Positions 8,580 to 16,239 are shown, counted from the first letter of the stretch. The stretch: 21,149 nucleotides of DNA from an uncultured Eubacteriales bacterium (GCA_905206455.1 CAJLHL010000033.1:1-21149); one strand, 5' to 3'. The notes: generated by a model not told the origin, from the sequence alone. Numbers and translations are program-made.

Positions 8580-8612
8580 AAAAAGACGGCTCTCTTCGGG
8601 AGCCGTCTTTTT
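8580..8612. terminator. Bidirectional rho-independent terminator
   Basis: AAAAAGACGGCTC (8580-8592) pairs perfectly with GAGCCGTCTTTTT (8600-8612) across a 7-nt loop. T-runs leave the stem on both strands. It lies 75 bases past the stop of the minus-strand sulfatase gene and fits as its terminator. Confidence 0.85.
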
Positions 8613-8687
8613 CTGTTTTTGTCCTATTTTATCTTTTTTCTTTCACTATTTCGTTCTGTTTGCCCAAATCACAGAGATATTTTTTCT

Positions 8688-11246
8688 CTATTCCTGCGTT
8701 TCTGACGGCAGGTAAAATAGTTCTTCATGACGTCCGATGCTGTCGAAGAGATTGTTATACTGTACTTTCTCATAGTTGTCCAGAAGTTCGTCGTATTCCG
8801 ATTTCTGGTCGTAAGTGTAGTACTCGCCGTCCGCCGTGATGTAGCCGGTGGTGTCGATGACCGGCAGATAACGGTAGAGCGCAGACAGGTACTCGTTGTA
8901 CTTCGGCATTTTGAGATCTGCCGTCTGCAGGAGCAGAGTGGACAGATAATTGGCGCTCATCTTGTCCACATAACTCTCTTCGATGTTGTAATTGGCCCAG
9001 ATGACAAACGGCGTGGCAAAGCGCTTCTGCCGCTGCTCCAAGCTGAGATCGCTGATTTCTTCGCCCAAAAGGCTTTCCACAAACTTCGTCTCTACATTCG
9101 GCTGATGATCTCCGAACATGCAGATGATCGTCGGTTCTTTTACTTTGCTGAAATATTCCACCAGATGTTTAAATGCCTGATCGGATTCGTACATCAGCGA
9201 TAAATAGCGGTTGGCCGCAGGATAGTACTCGTCCATGGAGGTGAGGCGAATCTGCTGGTTGAAGTTGGTGTAGCCGCTGTTGTAACTTCCGTGATTCTGC
9301 ATCGTCACGTTGAAAATATGGAATGGCTTCGACGTATCGCGCTCTTCGTACATCTGTTCCAGTAGTTTGTAATCGAACTCGTCGCTGACGAAGCTTCTCA
9401 GCAATACGTTGTCATTCGGATACTGCGCTTTGACCGCGGCCTGAAAATCGAGGAAACTTTTGTTGCCGTTGCGGTATTCGTCGATGGCGTCGTTATCGAT
9501 AAAAGATTCGATGCTGTCGAATCTCTCGTATCCCAGCAGCGGATAATTCACATCTCTCTGCCAGCTGGTGCGGTAATAGACGTGAAGCGCCGAACGGGAG
9601 TAATTCTGAGCCGCCAGAGTCTGAGCAAGGGAAGGAAGTTTGCTCTTTATATACAGCTCATAGGCGTTGCTGCCCGCGGTCAGGAATGCCATCGTGTTGC
9701 CTGTGAGGAATTCGAATTCCGAGTTGCTGGTACCGGCTCCGTTGACCGGCATGTACAGATTTCCCTTGATCGTATTTCTGGTAAGACTGCGGGTAAACGG
9801 CATGTAGTCTTTGTTTGTGGCGAATTCGCCGAGAACCCGAAGATCGGAGAACGTCTCGTTCATGATGCAGATTATATTCGGCACCTGATTTTTCTTTTTC
9901 TTCGCAGAAGTTTTCGGCTGATCCTGATCGGAAGTTCCTCTCACCGCCAGATCGGTGTCCAGACCGGTATTTGGAATCGGATTTCCGTTTTCATCCAGAC
10001 TGGTCATCCGGCCGTCGTCGGAAAGAGCCGGCATGGCGATACCGTCTTGAGTTGTATCGATACTGTTGGCCGTATCGTTTGTCTGATCAGCGCCGCCCGC
10101 GGCAGCCAGCGGATTCGCTCCGGCTGTATTTCCGTCCGCCGCAGCCCCGGCTGCCGGCGGGATGTTTCCTCCCGCTGCAGTGTCGGCAGCATCGCTGTCA
10201 TTCCCGTTCTGAACGGCGTCCTGTCCGGCTTTTGCCTGCTCGTCTGCGAGCCGTGCCTTTTCTTCTTCCTGAATCTTCTGTGCAGAGGCGAGGATGCCCG
10301 GATCGTCTTCGTTTTCCGCCAGGAAGTCATCTACGATGGCCGTGACCTGCGAGGCGTTGTAATCTGCCGGGGTCTCGATGATCAGATACTTCGTGTTCAG
10401 AAAGAAGTTGAGCACCGTTCCCGATTTGTGGTATCCTCTCGTCTGGTTCCAGAAGTCCGGTTTTACGCCGTGATTTGCCGCAAAATCGGTGGTATAGAAC
10501 GGAATCGCCACTCCGAGGATGAAAATCAGAGCAAGAATCCTGCAGATAATACTTCCTTTCCGCGTAAAGCGAACCCGGGTCATGCGTATGCCGATCATCA
10601 TGACGATGAGGAGGAGAATGACACCGAGGATCAGAGTATACGGCACGGTGTAAGAGTAATTGGACGCTACTCCCAGCCCCGTGGAAATCGTCAGCACGTC
10701 CATCGGCACGACAGGGGTCCCCCGGAAGGTCAGCACGATACTGCAGATCAGGGCAAATAAAAAAATGATCGGCGTCATGACGAGAATCGGCATTTTATAG
10801 CTTCCGGAAACGATCATGACGATACAGTAGAGCAGCAGATATACGATATAATTGCAGAAGAATGACACATAGGAAAAGTCGTAGATGAATTTTCCGTTGA
10901 GACATTCCGCCATGCACATGGTCACGATGGGAACCAGAAAGTAGATGACCGGATTGATAATTTTCGCCGCTTTGTTTGAGACTTTCACGTGGAATGCTGT
11001 CAGCAGCCCTACGACGAAGGAACCCGCCAGCGCCGCTGCAAACAGCAATGCGCCGGATTCTTCCACAAAGAAAAGTCTGCGGTAAAAGATAACCGCGATC
11101 AGAAGAAGGGCGGTTATCACGCCCGCTGCGGTCCGCGATCTTTTTGTCGTGTAGAAAGAGTTTTTCAGTGCGAAAAGCCCGTCTTTTATATTTTGGGGCT
11201 TGATTTTTATATTTCTTATCTTGTTTGAATCCATGTCCATTTTCAC
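8688..11246 (-). CDS. LTA-synthase-family membrane sulfatase (phosphoglycerol transferase-like)
   Basis: Predicted envelope polymer synthase of the LtaS/alkaline-phosphatase superfamily; 852 residues from a GTG at 11246. An ATG at 11240 is an alternative start, and the Shine-Dalgarno is weak for both. About seven hydrophobic segments lie between 40 and 251. Residues 305-455 form a long low-complexity Ala/Asn/Asp/Gly linker ending in SAKKKKNQ. The catalytic domain (about 455-800) has IMNETFSD (461-468), with T465 the likely nucleophile and E464 a metal ligand, and MFGDHQPN (710-717) for the second part of the metal site. The family transfers glycerol-phosphate from phosphatidylglycerol or hydrolyses related bonds outside the cell; the exact product here is unknown. 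A good promoter lies at 11367-11395 and a terminator at 8580-8612. Confidence 0.9.
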   Translation of the reverse strand: MKMDMDSNKIRNIKIKPQNIKDGLFALKNSFYTTKRSRTAAGVITALLLIAVIFYRRLFFVEESGALLFAAALAGSFVVGLLTAFHVKVSNKAAKIINPVIYFLVPIVTMCMAECLNGKFIYDFSYVSFFCNYIVYLLLYCIVMIVSGSYKMPILVMTPIIFLFALICSIVLTFRGTPVVPMDVLTISTGLGVASNYSYTVPYTLILGVILLLIVMMIGIRMTRVRFTRKGSIICRILALIFILGVAIPFYTTDFAANHGVKPDFWNQTRGYHKSGTVLNFFLNTKYLIIETPADYNASQVTAIVDDFLAENEDDPGILASAQKIQEEEKARLADEQAKAGQDAVQNGNDSDAADTAAGGNIPPAAGAAADGNTAGANPLAAAGGADQTNDTANSIDTTQDGIAMPALSDDGRMTSLDENGNPIPNTGLDTDLAVRGTSDQDQPKTSAKKKKNQVPNIICIMNETFSDLRVLGEFATNKDYMPFTRSLTRNTIKGNLYMPVNGAGTSNSEFEFLTGNTMAFLTAGSNAYELYIKSKLPSLAQTLAAQNYSRSALHVYYRTSWQRDVNYPLLGYERFDSIESFIDNDAIDEYRNGNKSFLDFQAAVKAQYPNDNVLLRSFVSDEFDYKLLEQMYEERDTSKPFHIFNVTMQNHGSYNSGYTNFNQQIRLTSMDEYYPAANRYLSLMYESDQAFKHLVEYFSKVKEPTIICMFGDHQPNVETKFVESLLGEEISDLSLEQRQKRFATPFVIWANYNIEESYVDKMSANYLSTLLLQTADLKMPKYNEYLSALYRYLPVIDTTGYITADGEYYTYDQKSEYDELLDNYEKVQYNNLFDSIGRHEELFYLPSETQE

Positions 11247-11344
11247 AGTGTCTCACTTTCTCTGTAGTTAATCCTGTGCCGCATTCTGCGGCGCTTCAGC
11301 GGATGGAAGAAAATGTATGTAAAATCTATATTAATATCATGCTA

Positions 11345-11369
11345 AATTTGTCGTACGTAATGACAAATT
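11345..11369. promoter_or_regulatory. Operator-like inverted repeat overlapping divergent promoters
   Basis: AATTTGTC (11345-11352) and GACAAATT (11362-11369) are perfect 8-bp arms around 9 nt. The site covers the -35 of a plus-strand promoter and touches the -10 of the minus-strand promoter, so a bound protein could affect both directions. No regulator gene is in the window. Confidence 0.5.
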
Positions 11370-11376
11370 ATATTAT
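11348..11376 (+). promoter_or_regulatory. Possible distal plus-strand promoter
   Basis: TTGTCG (11348-11353), a 17-nt spacer and TATTAT (11371-11376). The -35 matches four of six positions and the -10 five of six. It overlaps the inverted repeat and the divergent promoter. Confidence 0.4.
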
Positions 11377-11395
11377 ACTGCCGTGTTTTTTTCAA
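11367..11395 (-). promoter_or_regulatory. Sigma-A-type promoter for the LTA-synthase-like gene
   Basis: On the minus strand TTGAAA (11395-11390), a 17-nt spacer, then TATAAT (11372-11367). The start would fall near 11360 and leave a leader of about 115 nt before the GTG. Confidence 0.7.
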
Positions 11396-11473
11396 TAAGG
11401 CGGGGCCTTTTTTCAGCTCTCCAAATTCTGAAGATTTTATGAAGAAAAGTCAAAATCCCCGATCTATTCTGTC

Positions 11474-11502
11474 TTGAAAATCATAGTTGTGCGTGATATT
11501 AT
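11474..11502 (+). promoter_or_regulatory. Proximal promoter of the dehydratase/activase operon
   Basis: TTGAAA (11474-11479), exactly 17 nt, then TATTAT (11497-11502). Transcription would start near 11509, leaving a leader of about 190 nt before the ATG at 11699. Confidence 0.65.
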
Positions 11503-11698
11503 TTTTATCGTCAAACTAATTACGGGCAGGAGGGATGAACTTTGAAGAGCGCATTTCTCACCGGTGCGGCGAAAGGGGGCCATGCCGTCCGCCCGTGTTT
11601 TTCGGGAATTCAGAAGCGGCGGATCTCATGAGAGATTCGGGGAGACGGCCGCTGTGTTTTGCAAAAGTCGTTTTGGAAATTGGAAAAAGGAAAATCAA
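11503..11698 (+). other. Leader of the dehydratase operon with an orphan Shine-Dalgarno
   Basis: A consensus AGGAGG (11528-11533) sits 165 bases ahead of the real gene. It could serve a TTG at 11542, which opens 29 codons reading LKSAFLTGAAKGG and ending at TGA 11629-11631. An ATG at 11535 is too close to it. I do not recognise the peptide; it may be a leader peptide or a gene remnant. A weak CCCG/CGGG hairpin lies near 11592-11606. Confidence 0.35.
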
Positions 11699-12973
11699 AT
11701 GGATATTATCAAAAAGTACGGAGATGTCATCCGTCAGAAGACGGAGACAGATCCGCAGAAAGCTCTGAGGATGTTTCGCTTCGGCTTCGGAGTGGAATAT
11801 CAGAAGGCGTCAAAGCTGGCGGACAAGCAGCTGCCTTACGGCTACAGAGAGATTTATAAGGCGGCGGTCAAAAATACGAGAGAGGTGCTGGAGGAGCCCC
11901 AAAAGAGTGTCTGGACCAATATCTTCGGTCCGGTGGAGATTTTTCAGTGTTTCGGTCTGAATCCCACATCCCTTGAGATGCTGGCGGGATTTATGTCGGG
12001 TTTTCGTACGGAGGATTATTTTATCGACAGAGCGGAAAGCATAGGGATCGCTCCCACGCTCTGTTCGTATCACAAACATTTTCTCGGCACGGTGGAATCC
12101 GGCGTCATGCCTTCTCCGGCTTTTATCGCTGTGACTTCTGCGGCCTGCGACGGAAATATCAATACGATGCGTTATGCGGCGCTCAGGCGCGGAATGAAAT
12201 TTTTTGCCGTGGATGTACCTCACGAGGATTCCGAGGAAGCGGTGCGTTATGTCGCGTCTCAGCTGTATGATATGATCGGTCAGCTGGAGCAGGTGACCGG
12301 GAAAAGACTGGATATGGACGAGCTTTCGGAAACGGTCCGCAGAGAAAACGAATCCAAACGCCTGATGCGCAGTTTTACCTGGGAATCGGTGAAGAGATGG
12401 TATCCGAATACTCTGACGGCGCTGACGGCGCTTCTGTATCCGACGCATCTGTCCATCGGATCGGAATCCGCGCTTCGACTGTTTCAGATCCTTGCGGAGG
12501 ATATCAAAAAGTATCCGGAGAAAGAGATGAACCGTATTATGTGGATTCATCTTCTTCCATATTATCAGGAGACTCTGAGAAAGTATTTCAATCTGTCCGA
12601 TCAGAACTATATCAATGTGTATGACCTTCCTCTGGATTATATGGAGGAGATGGATGCGCGCCGGCCGGTGGAAGCCATCGCCCGCAAGATGATCCGCAAC
12701 ATATATAACGGTGATTTCAGCAGAAAGACAGACATGATTTCCGATCTGATCGAAGAGTTTCATCCCGACGGTGTGATTCATTACTGTCACTGGGGCTGTA
12801 AGCAGTCTTCCGGAGGCGTGATGCTCCTCAGGGAAAAGCTCTCCGCCATAGATATGCCTCTGCTGGTGCTGGACGGAGATGCACTGGACCGGAGAAACGA
12901 CCAGGACGGACAGCTGAAGACGCGCTTGGAGGCTTTTCTGGAAATGGTGAAAAACAGGAGGAGTATGAGATGA
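11699..12973 (+). CDS. 2-hydroxyacyl-CoA dehydratase-family protein (HgdB/FldB/YjiM-like iron-sulfur subunit)
   Basis: Predicted cytosolic Fe-S enzyme of the Pfam HGD-D family, in which an ATP-driven activase injects one high-energy electron. The ATG at 11699 has AAAGG eight bases upstream and gives 424 residues; the frame is open to 11564, but the extra residues do not resemble the family. Candidate cluster ligands are C122 (TLCSYHK), C150 (SAACDGN), and C363 and C367 (HYCHWGCKQSSGG). The family's C-terminal block is present as LDGDALDRRN followed by TRLEAFLEM. The stop overlaps the next start (ATGA), so the two are translationally coupled. No CoA-transferase, acyl-CoA dehydrogenase or etf gene is nearby, so a fermentation substrate cannot be assigned. 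A YjiM/double-cubane-type reductase is an equally good reading. Confidence 0.85.
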   Translation: MDIIKKYGDVIRQKTETDPQKALRMFRFGFGVEYQKASKLADKQLPYGYREIYKAAVKNTREVLEEPQKSVWTNIFGPVEIFQCFGLNPTSLEMLAGFMSGFRTEDYFIDRAESIGIAPTLCSYHKHFLGTVESGVMPSPAFIAVTSAACDGNINTMRYAALRRGMKFFAVDVPHEDSEEAVRYVASQLYDMIGQLEQVTGKRLDMDELSETVRRENESKRLMRSFTWESVKRWYPNTLTALTALLYPTHLSIGSESALRLFQILAEDIKKYPEKEMNRIMWIHLLPYYQETLRKYFNLSDQNYINVYDLPLDYMEEMDARRPVEAIARKMIRNIYNGDFSRKTDMISDLIEEFHPDGVIHYCHWGCKQSSGGVMLLREKLSAIDMPLLVLDGDALDRRNDQDGQLKTRLEAFLEMVKNRRSMR

Positions 12974-14826
12974 AAATAGGGTATCTGTGCAAGTATGCTC
13001 CCATCGAGGTCCTTCAGTCCATGGGGGCGGAGGTAGAGCGTATCATGCCCGAAGTTACCGATTTCAGTCAGGCGGACATGCTGATGCACGCAAATATGTG
13101 CTCCTTTATCAAAGGCGTTCTGGAGGAATTTGAATCGGGGGAAACCGGCGGAGCGCCGGTCTATGGAGGGCTTCTCCTGACCAACTGCTGTGACAGTACG
13201 CGCCGGCTCTATGATGTGATGAAAGAACGGTATCCCGATAAGTTTATTTATCTGACAGACATTCCGCGCACGGCGGACCGCAGAGCGGCGGATTTCTTTG
13301 CGGGATCGGTCAGGAAGTTAGCTCACGCTTATTCACAGTTCAGCGGCGTTTCTTTCTCTGCAGATCGTTTCCGGGAATTTTTGAGGCAAAATAACTGTGC
13401 CGGTGCGGAGAAAGACCAGGACGCTGCGGCGGAGAAAAACTCCGGGGAAAATGCGGCTCCTCTGAATATCGGACTCATGGGCGCCAGATGCAGCCGAGGC
13501 GTTCTCGAAATGATCCGCAGCTATAATATCAACCTTCTCTTCGATATGACCTGCACCGGAGTGGACCGCAGATTTGAAATCGACGGGGAACTGCTGCGAA
13601 GCGGCGGAAAAGATGCGCCGCCTTCCGGCGCCGCTGCCGAGGAGGAAAACGATGAACGGCGCAGCGAAATGTCTCCGGCAGCGGACCGTCTGCTCTCGGC
13701 GTACAGCGGACAGCTCCTCTGTCAGATTCCGTGTATGAGGATGAACGATACGTCTGCAAGGGATGAGATGCTCCGGTCGTTTGAGGATCATCTGGACGGG
13801 ATCATCTACCATACCGTGAAATTCTGCGACAATTATTCTTACGAGTACGCGGCGCTGTATGACAACATTTCCGCTTCTATCCAGAAATTTGAGACGGATG
13901 CCACTTCACAGTGCGAGGGACAGATCCGCACGAGAGTGGAAGCATTTTTAGAATCTCTGCTGACCGCGAAAGGTCTTCAGACATCAGAAATCAGCCGAAA
14001 GGGAGACAGAAAGGAACGACCTATGGATGGAAAAATACATGTGCTCGGGATTGACAGCGGATCGACTTCCACCAATGCTGTCATTTTAAATCAGGATCGG
14101 AAAATTGAGGCCTACGCTGTAGTGCGTACCGGTGCAAAGAGCGGAGAGAGCGCGGAGGCAGTGCTTGCGGAAGTTCTCGGAAAGGCGTCTCTTTCGAGGG
14201 AGGATATCGATCTCATCGTCTCTACCGGTTACGGCCGGGTCAGCATTCCTTTTGCCGACCGGAATGTGACCGAAATCAGCTGTCACGGGAAAGGGGCGCA
14301 CTATTTTAATCCTGAAGTGCGCACGGTTCTGGACATCGGCGGACAGGACAGCAAAGCGATCCGTCTCAATGAAAAGGGAGATGTCATCGATTTTGTCATG
14401 AATGATAAATGCGCTGCAGGTACGGGGAGATTTCTGGAGATGATGGCCCGCACGCTGGAAGTGGATATCGAACGTCTCGGCGAGGAGTCTCTGAGGTGGA
14501 AAGAGGATCTGGATATCAGTAGCATGTGTTCCGTGTTTGCAGAATCCGAGGTGATTTCCCTCATCGCAAACAATAAGGAGAAATGTGATATCGCGCACGG
14601 TATCCATAAAGCGGTGGCCAATAAATCGATTTCGCTGATGAAGCGGGTCGGCCTGGAACCGGGATATATGATGACCGGAGGTGTTGCCAAGAACCCGGGA
14701 GCGGTCAGAGAGATCGAGGAGAAACTGGGACAAAAGCTCTTTATCTGTGAAGAGCCGGAGATCGTAGGCGCCTGCGGCGCGGCGGTTTTCGGACTGGAAG
14801 AGCTGACAGCAGGAAAAGATAAATAA
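12970..14826 (+). CDS. Fusion of a 2-hydroxyacyl-CoA dehydratase-family subunit with its ASKHA activase (HgdC-like)
   Basis: 618 residues; AGGAGG lies eight bases ahead of the ATG, which overlaps the previous stop. Residues 1-345 are a second HGD-D-type subunit with cysteines C44 (NMCSFIK), C73-C74 (NCCDSTRR) and C286 (KFCDNYSYE). They contain two hydrophilic inserts (about 142-165 and 212-238). Residues 352-618 are a complete activase: GIDSGSTSTNA (360-370) for phosphate 1, DIGGQDSKAI (455-464), C481 (NDKCAAGTGRF) and C520 (SSMCSVFAESE) as ligands of the [4Fe-4S] cluster shared by the activase dimer, and TGGVAKNPG (569-577). Activases couple ATP hydrolysis to electron transfer into the dehydratase. 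They are normally separate proteins of about 260 residues, so tethering is notable. A terminator follows at 14882-14917. Confidence 0.88.
   Translation: MKIGYLCKYAPIEVLQSMGAEVERIMPEVTDFSQADMLMHANMCSFIKGVLEEFESGETGGAPVYGGLLLTNCCDSTRRLYDVMKERYPDKFIYLTDIPRTADRRAADFFAGSVRKLAHAYSQFSGVSFSADRFREFLRQNNCAGAEKDQDAAAEKNSGENAAPLNIGLMGARCSRGVLEMIRSYNINLLFDMTCTGVDRRFEIDGELLRSGGKDAPPSGAAAEEENDERRSEMSPAADRLLSAYSGQLLCQIPCMRMNDTSARDEMLRSFEDHLDGIIYHTVKFCDNYSYEYAALYDNISASIQKFETDATSQCEGQIRTRVEAFLESLLTAKGLQTSEISRKGDRKERPMDGKIHVLGIDSGSTSTNAVILNQDRKIEAYAVVRTGAKSGESAEAVLAEVLGKASLSREDIDLIVSTGYGRVSIPFADRNVTEISCHGKGAHYFNPEVRTVLDIGGQDSKAIRLNEKGDVIDFVMNDKCAAGTGRFLEMMARTLEVDIERLGEESLRWKEDLDISSMCSVFAESEVISLIANNKEKCDIAHGIHKAVANKSISLMKRVGLEPGYMMTGGVAKNPGAVREIEEKLGQKLFICEEPEIVGACGAAVFGLEELTAGKDK
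14011..14025 (+). promoter_or_regulatory. Internal ribosome binding site and in-frame ATG for a stand-alone activase
   Basis: AAGGA (14011-14015), seven bases, then ATG at 14023-14025 in the fusion's frame (residue 352). Initiation here would give a 267-residue activase, the normal length of the free protein. It may be a functional second start or a relic of two separate genes. Confidence 0.5.
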
Positions 14827-14881
14827 AAAAACAGATGGAAAAACACGAAGAGAATGCCGGCGTCTGTCGCGCCGGCGAGAT

Positions 14882-14917
14882 AAAAATGAGCCTGCCAAAG
14901 AGCAGGCTCATTTTTTT
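14882..14917. terminator. Rho-independent terminator after the dehydratase/activase operon
   Basis: AAAAATGAGCCTGC (14882-14895) pairs perfectly with GCAGGCTCATTTTT (14902-14915), loop CAAAGA, followed by further T. A T-run also leaves the stem on the minus strand, so it can act in both directions. A weaker GCCGGCG/CGCCGGC hairpin precedes it near 14857. Confidence 0.92.
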
Positions 14918-15316
14918 GGATCTATTGTCCGATCAAATGTATTTTTTAATATTTTAAAAGTTATTTTGTTTTAAAAGAGCTTATCATAGAGAATACCGTA
15001 ACGGAGGGAATATTCCTGCAAATCCCGATAAAAATAACATAGGACCGGGTTTTTCATCTGTGCAGACGGCGGATTTCGTCGTCTGGCTTCCGTGGGATGC
15101 CGCAGTCTGCCGCGGAAGTCCAGGACAGTGGATAACCGGGAGTCCTGACGTTTGAAAAAGTGGGACGCAGACAGAATTCGGCATTTGCGGCGCCGTACCG
15201 AAATTCATTCGCGATTTCCAACCGGCTTGCGTACCGGGGCTTTGTCCTGATTTAAGCAGAATCGGAATGAGGTGAAAAACGTTAAACGAAAAAATTACAA
15301 ATCGGGAGGTATTTTT
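14918..15316. other. Structured non-coding region upstream of the recombinase gene
   Basis: About 400 bp without a recognised gene. Bases 15062-15147 hold competing inverted repeats: CAGACG (15063-15068) can pair with CGTCTG (15080-15085), while GCAGAC (15062-15067) can pair with GTCTGC (15105-15110). CTTCCG (15087-15092) can pair with CGGAAG (15113-15118), and CAGGAC (15121-15126) with GTCCTG (15142-15147). A 28-codon minus-strand frame (15057-14971), containing YFYRDLQEYSLRYG, has protein-like composition but no Shine-Dalgarno. No promoter for the recombinase is clear. Confidence 0.4.
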
Positions 15317-16159
15317 ATGAAATATATCATCACGGAAAATCAGATCCGCGGCTTTGAGCGATTCCTATATCAGAATGAACGCAGCCGGGGTACTGTTGAG
15401 AAGTATCTGAGGGATCTGACGTCCTTTCGCAGATTTCTCGGAGAACAGAGTGTTTCTAAAGAGCGCGTGGCTCTTTGGAAAGAGGAGCTTGTACGAAACG
15501 GTTACGCCGCGTCCACCGTCAACTCTATGCTCACCGCAGTCCACTGTTTTTTGCGTTTCGCCGGATGGCAGGAATGCTGCGTCCGTCTGCTGAGACGCCA
15601 GCGCACCGTCTTTTGCGACGAAGAAAAAGAACTGACGAGAGAAGAGTATCTTCGTCTGCTGAGAACAGCCGGAAAACAGGGAAATCAGCGCCTCTGTCTC
15701 GTGATGCAGACGATCTGCTCCACAGGCATACGCGTTTCAGAATTAAAATTTATTTCCGTATCCTCTCTGAGCGCCGGAAGGGCGGAGGTGGACTGCAAAG
15801 GAAAGCGCCGCGTTATTCTGCTGGCGCCGAAGCTGTGCCGCATGCTGAAGGCCTACTGCCGGCAGCAGAACATCCGGACGGGTCCTGTGTTCACTACGAA
15901 AAACGGTAAAGCGCTGGATCGGTCTAACATCTGGAGAGAGATGAAACGTCTCTGCGAACAGGCGGGGGTAGAGCCTTCCAAAGTATTTCCGCATAATCTG
16001 CGCCATCTCTTTGCGAGGATTTTCTACCGGATGGAAAAAGATATCTCAAAACTGGCCGATCTCCTGGGTCATGCCAGCATCGAGACGACTCGAATTTATA
16101 TTATGGAGAGCGGGCTGGAACACGGAAGGAAGGTAGAACAGCTGGGACTGCTGTTATGA
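15317..16159 (+). CDS. Tyrosine recombinase (XerC/D-like), probable invertase of the adjacent switch
   Basis: Catalyses site-specific strand exchange through a covalent 3'-phosphotyrosine. The ATG at 15317 follows GGGAGG by seven or eight bases and gives 280 residues; a GTG at 15272 is possible but poorly supported. Residues 1-85 form the helical core-binding domain (RSRGTVEKYLRDL, STVNSMLTAVHCFLR). The catalytic domain has every expected residue: R139 (TGIRVSEL), a lysine of the beta-hairpin (K161 or K163), H226 and R229 (HNLRH), H252 (GHAS) and Y261 (RIYIM). No phage, transposon or conjugation genes are beside it. Its stop is 53 bp from the left 27-bp repeat of an invertible-looking segment, and genes for such invertases commonly adjoin their sites. 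A housekeeping Xer role seems less likely in this position. Confidence 0.9.
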   Translation: MKYIITENQIRGFERFLYQNERSRGTVEKYLRDLTSFRRFLGEQSVSKERVALWKEELVRNGYAASTVNSMLTAVHCFLRFAGWQECCVRLLRRQRTVFCDEEKELTREEYLRLLRTAGKQGNQRLCLVMQTICSTGIRVSELKFISVSSLSAGRAEVDCKGKRRVILLAPKLCRMLKAYCRQQNIRTGPVFTTKNGKALDRSNIWREMKRLCEQAGVEPSKVFPHNLRHLFARIFYRMEKDISKLADLLGHASIETTRIYIMESGLEHGRKVEQLGLLL

Positions 16160-16212
16160 CCGGAAAATGGTCTTCCCGGGATCTCAGCGTGTAAAGGGGA
16201 ACAGTCCCCCGG

Positions 16213-16239
16213 ATACAACAAAATTGTCATTTTGTTGTA
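16213..16239 (+). repeat. Left inverted repeat (recombination site) of the switch
   Basis: Arms TACAACAAA (16214-16222) and TTTGTTGTA (16231-16239) are exact reverse complements and flank the asymmetric 8-bp core ATTGTCAT (16223-16230). This is the layout of a tyrosine-recombinase crossover site. Its reverse complement matches the right repeat at 26 of 27 positions; the one difference is the first core base. Confidence 0.85.

Noticed and set aside
8546..8650. Open frame reading VQDIIAEYEKDGSL after a GTG near 8552
   Set aside because: It runs straight through the terminator hairpin at 8580-8612 and has no supporting homology; at most a remnant.
9582..10760. A 392-codon plus-strand open frame opposite the LTA-synthase-like gene
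   Set aside because: Shadow of a strong family match. It overlaps the low-complexity linker, which favours long antisense frames.
11503..11698. T-box or other attenuator in the dehydratase leader
   Set aside because: No T-box sequence (TGGNACCGCG-like) and no U-tailed hairpin before the start codon.
11535..11768. A 77-codon frame starting next to AGGAGG
   Set aside because: The ATG is only one base from the Shine-Dalgarno and the frame overlaps the dehydratase start by 70 bases, with unlikely composition.
11810..12790. A 326-codon minus-strand open frame opposite the first dehydratase gene
   Set aside because: His/Arg-rich antisense reading of a conserved enzyme, with no own start signal.
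15151..15175. GAAAAAGTGGGACGCA resembles part of the c-di-GMP-I riboswitch
   Set aside because: The upstream GCAAACC element and the downstream tetraloop-receptor half are not present in the right places, so the match is too short.
15317..16159. Recombinase as part of an integrated phage or conjugative element
   Set aside because: No tRNA attachment site, excisionase, phage or transfer gene is found on either side.
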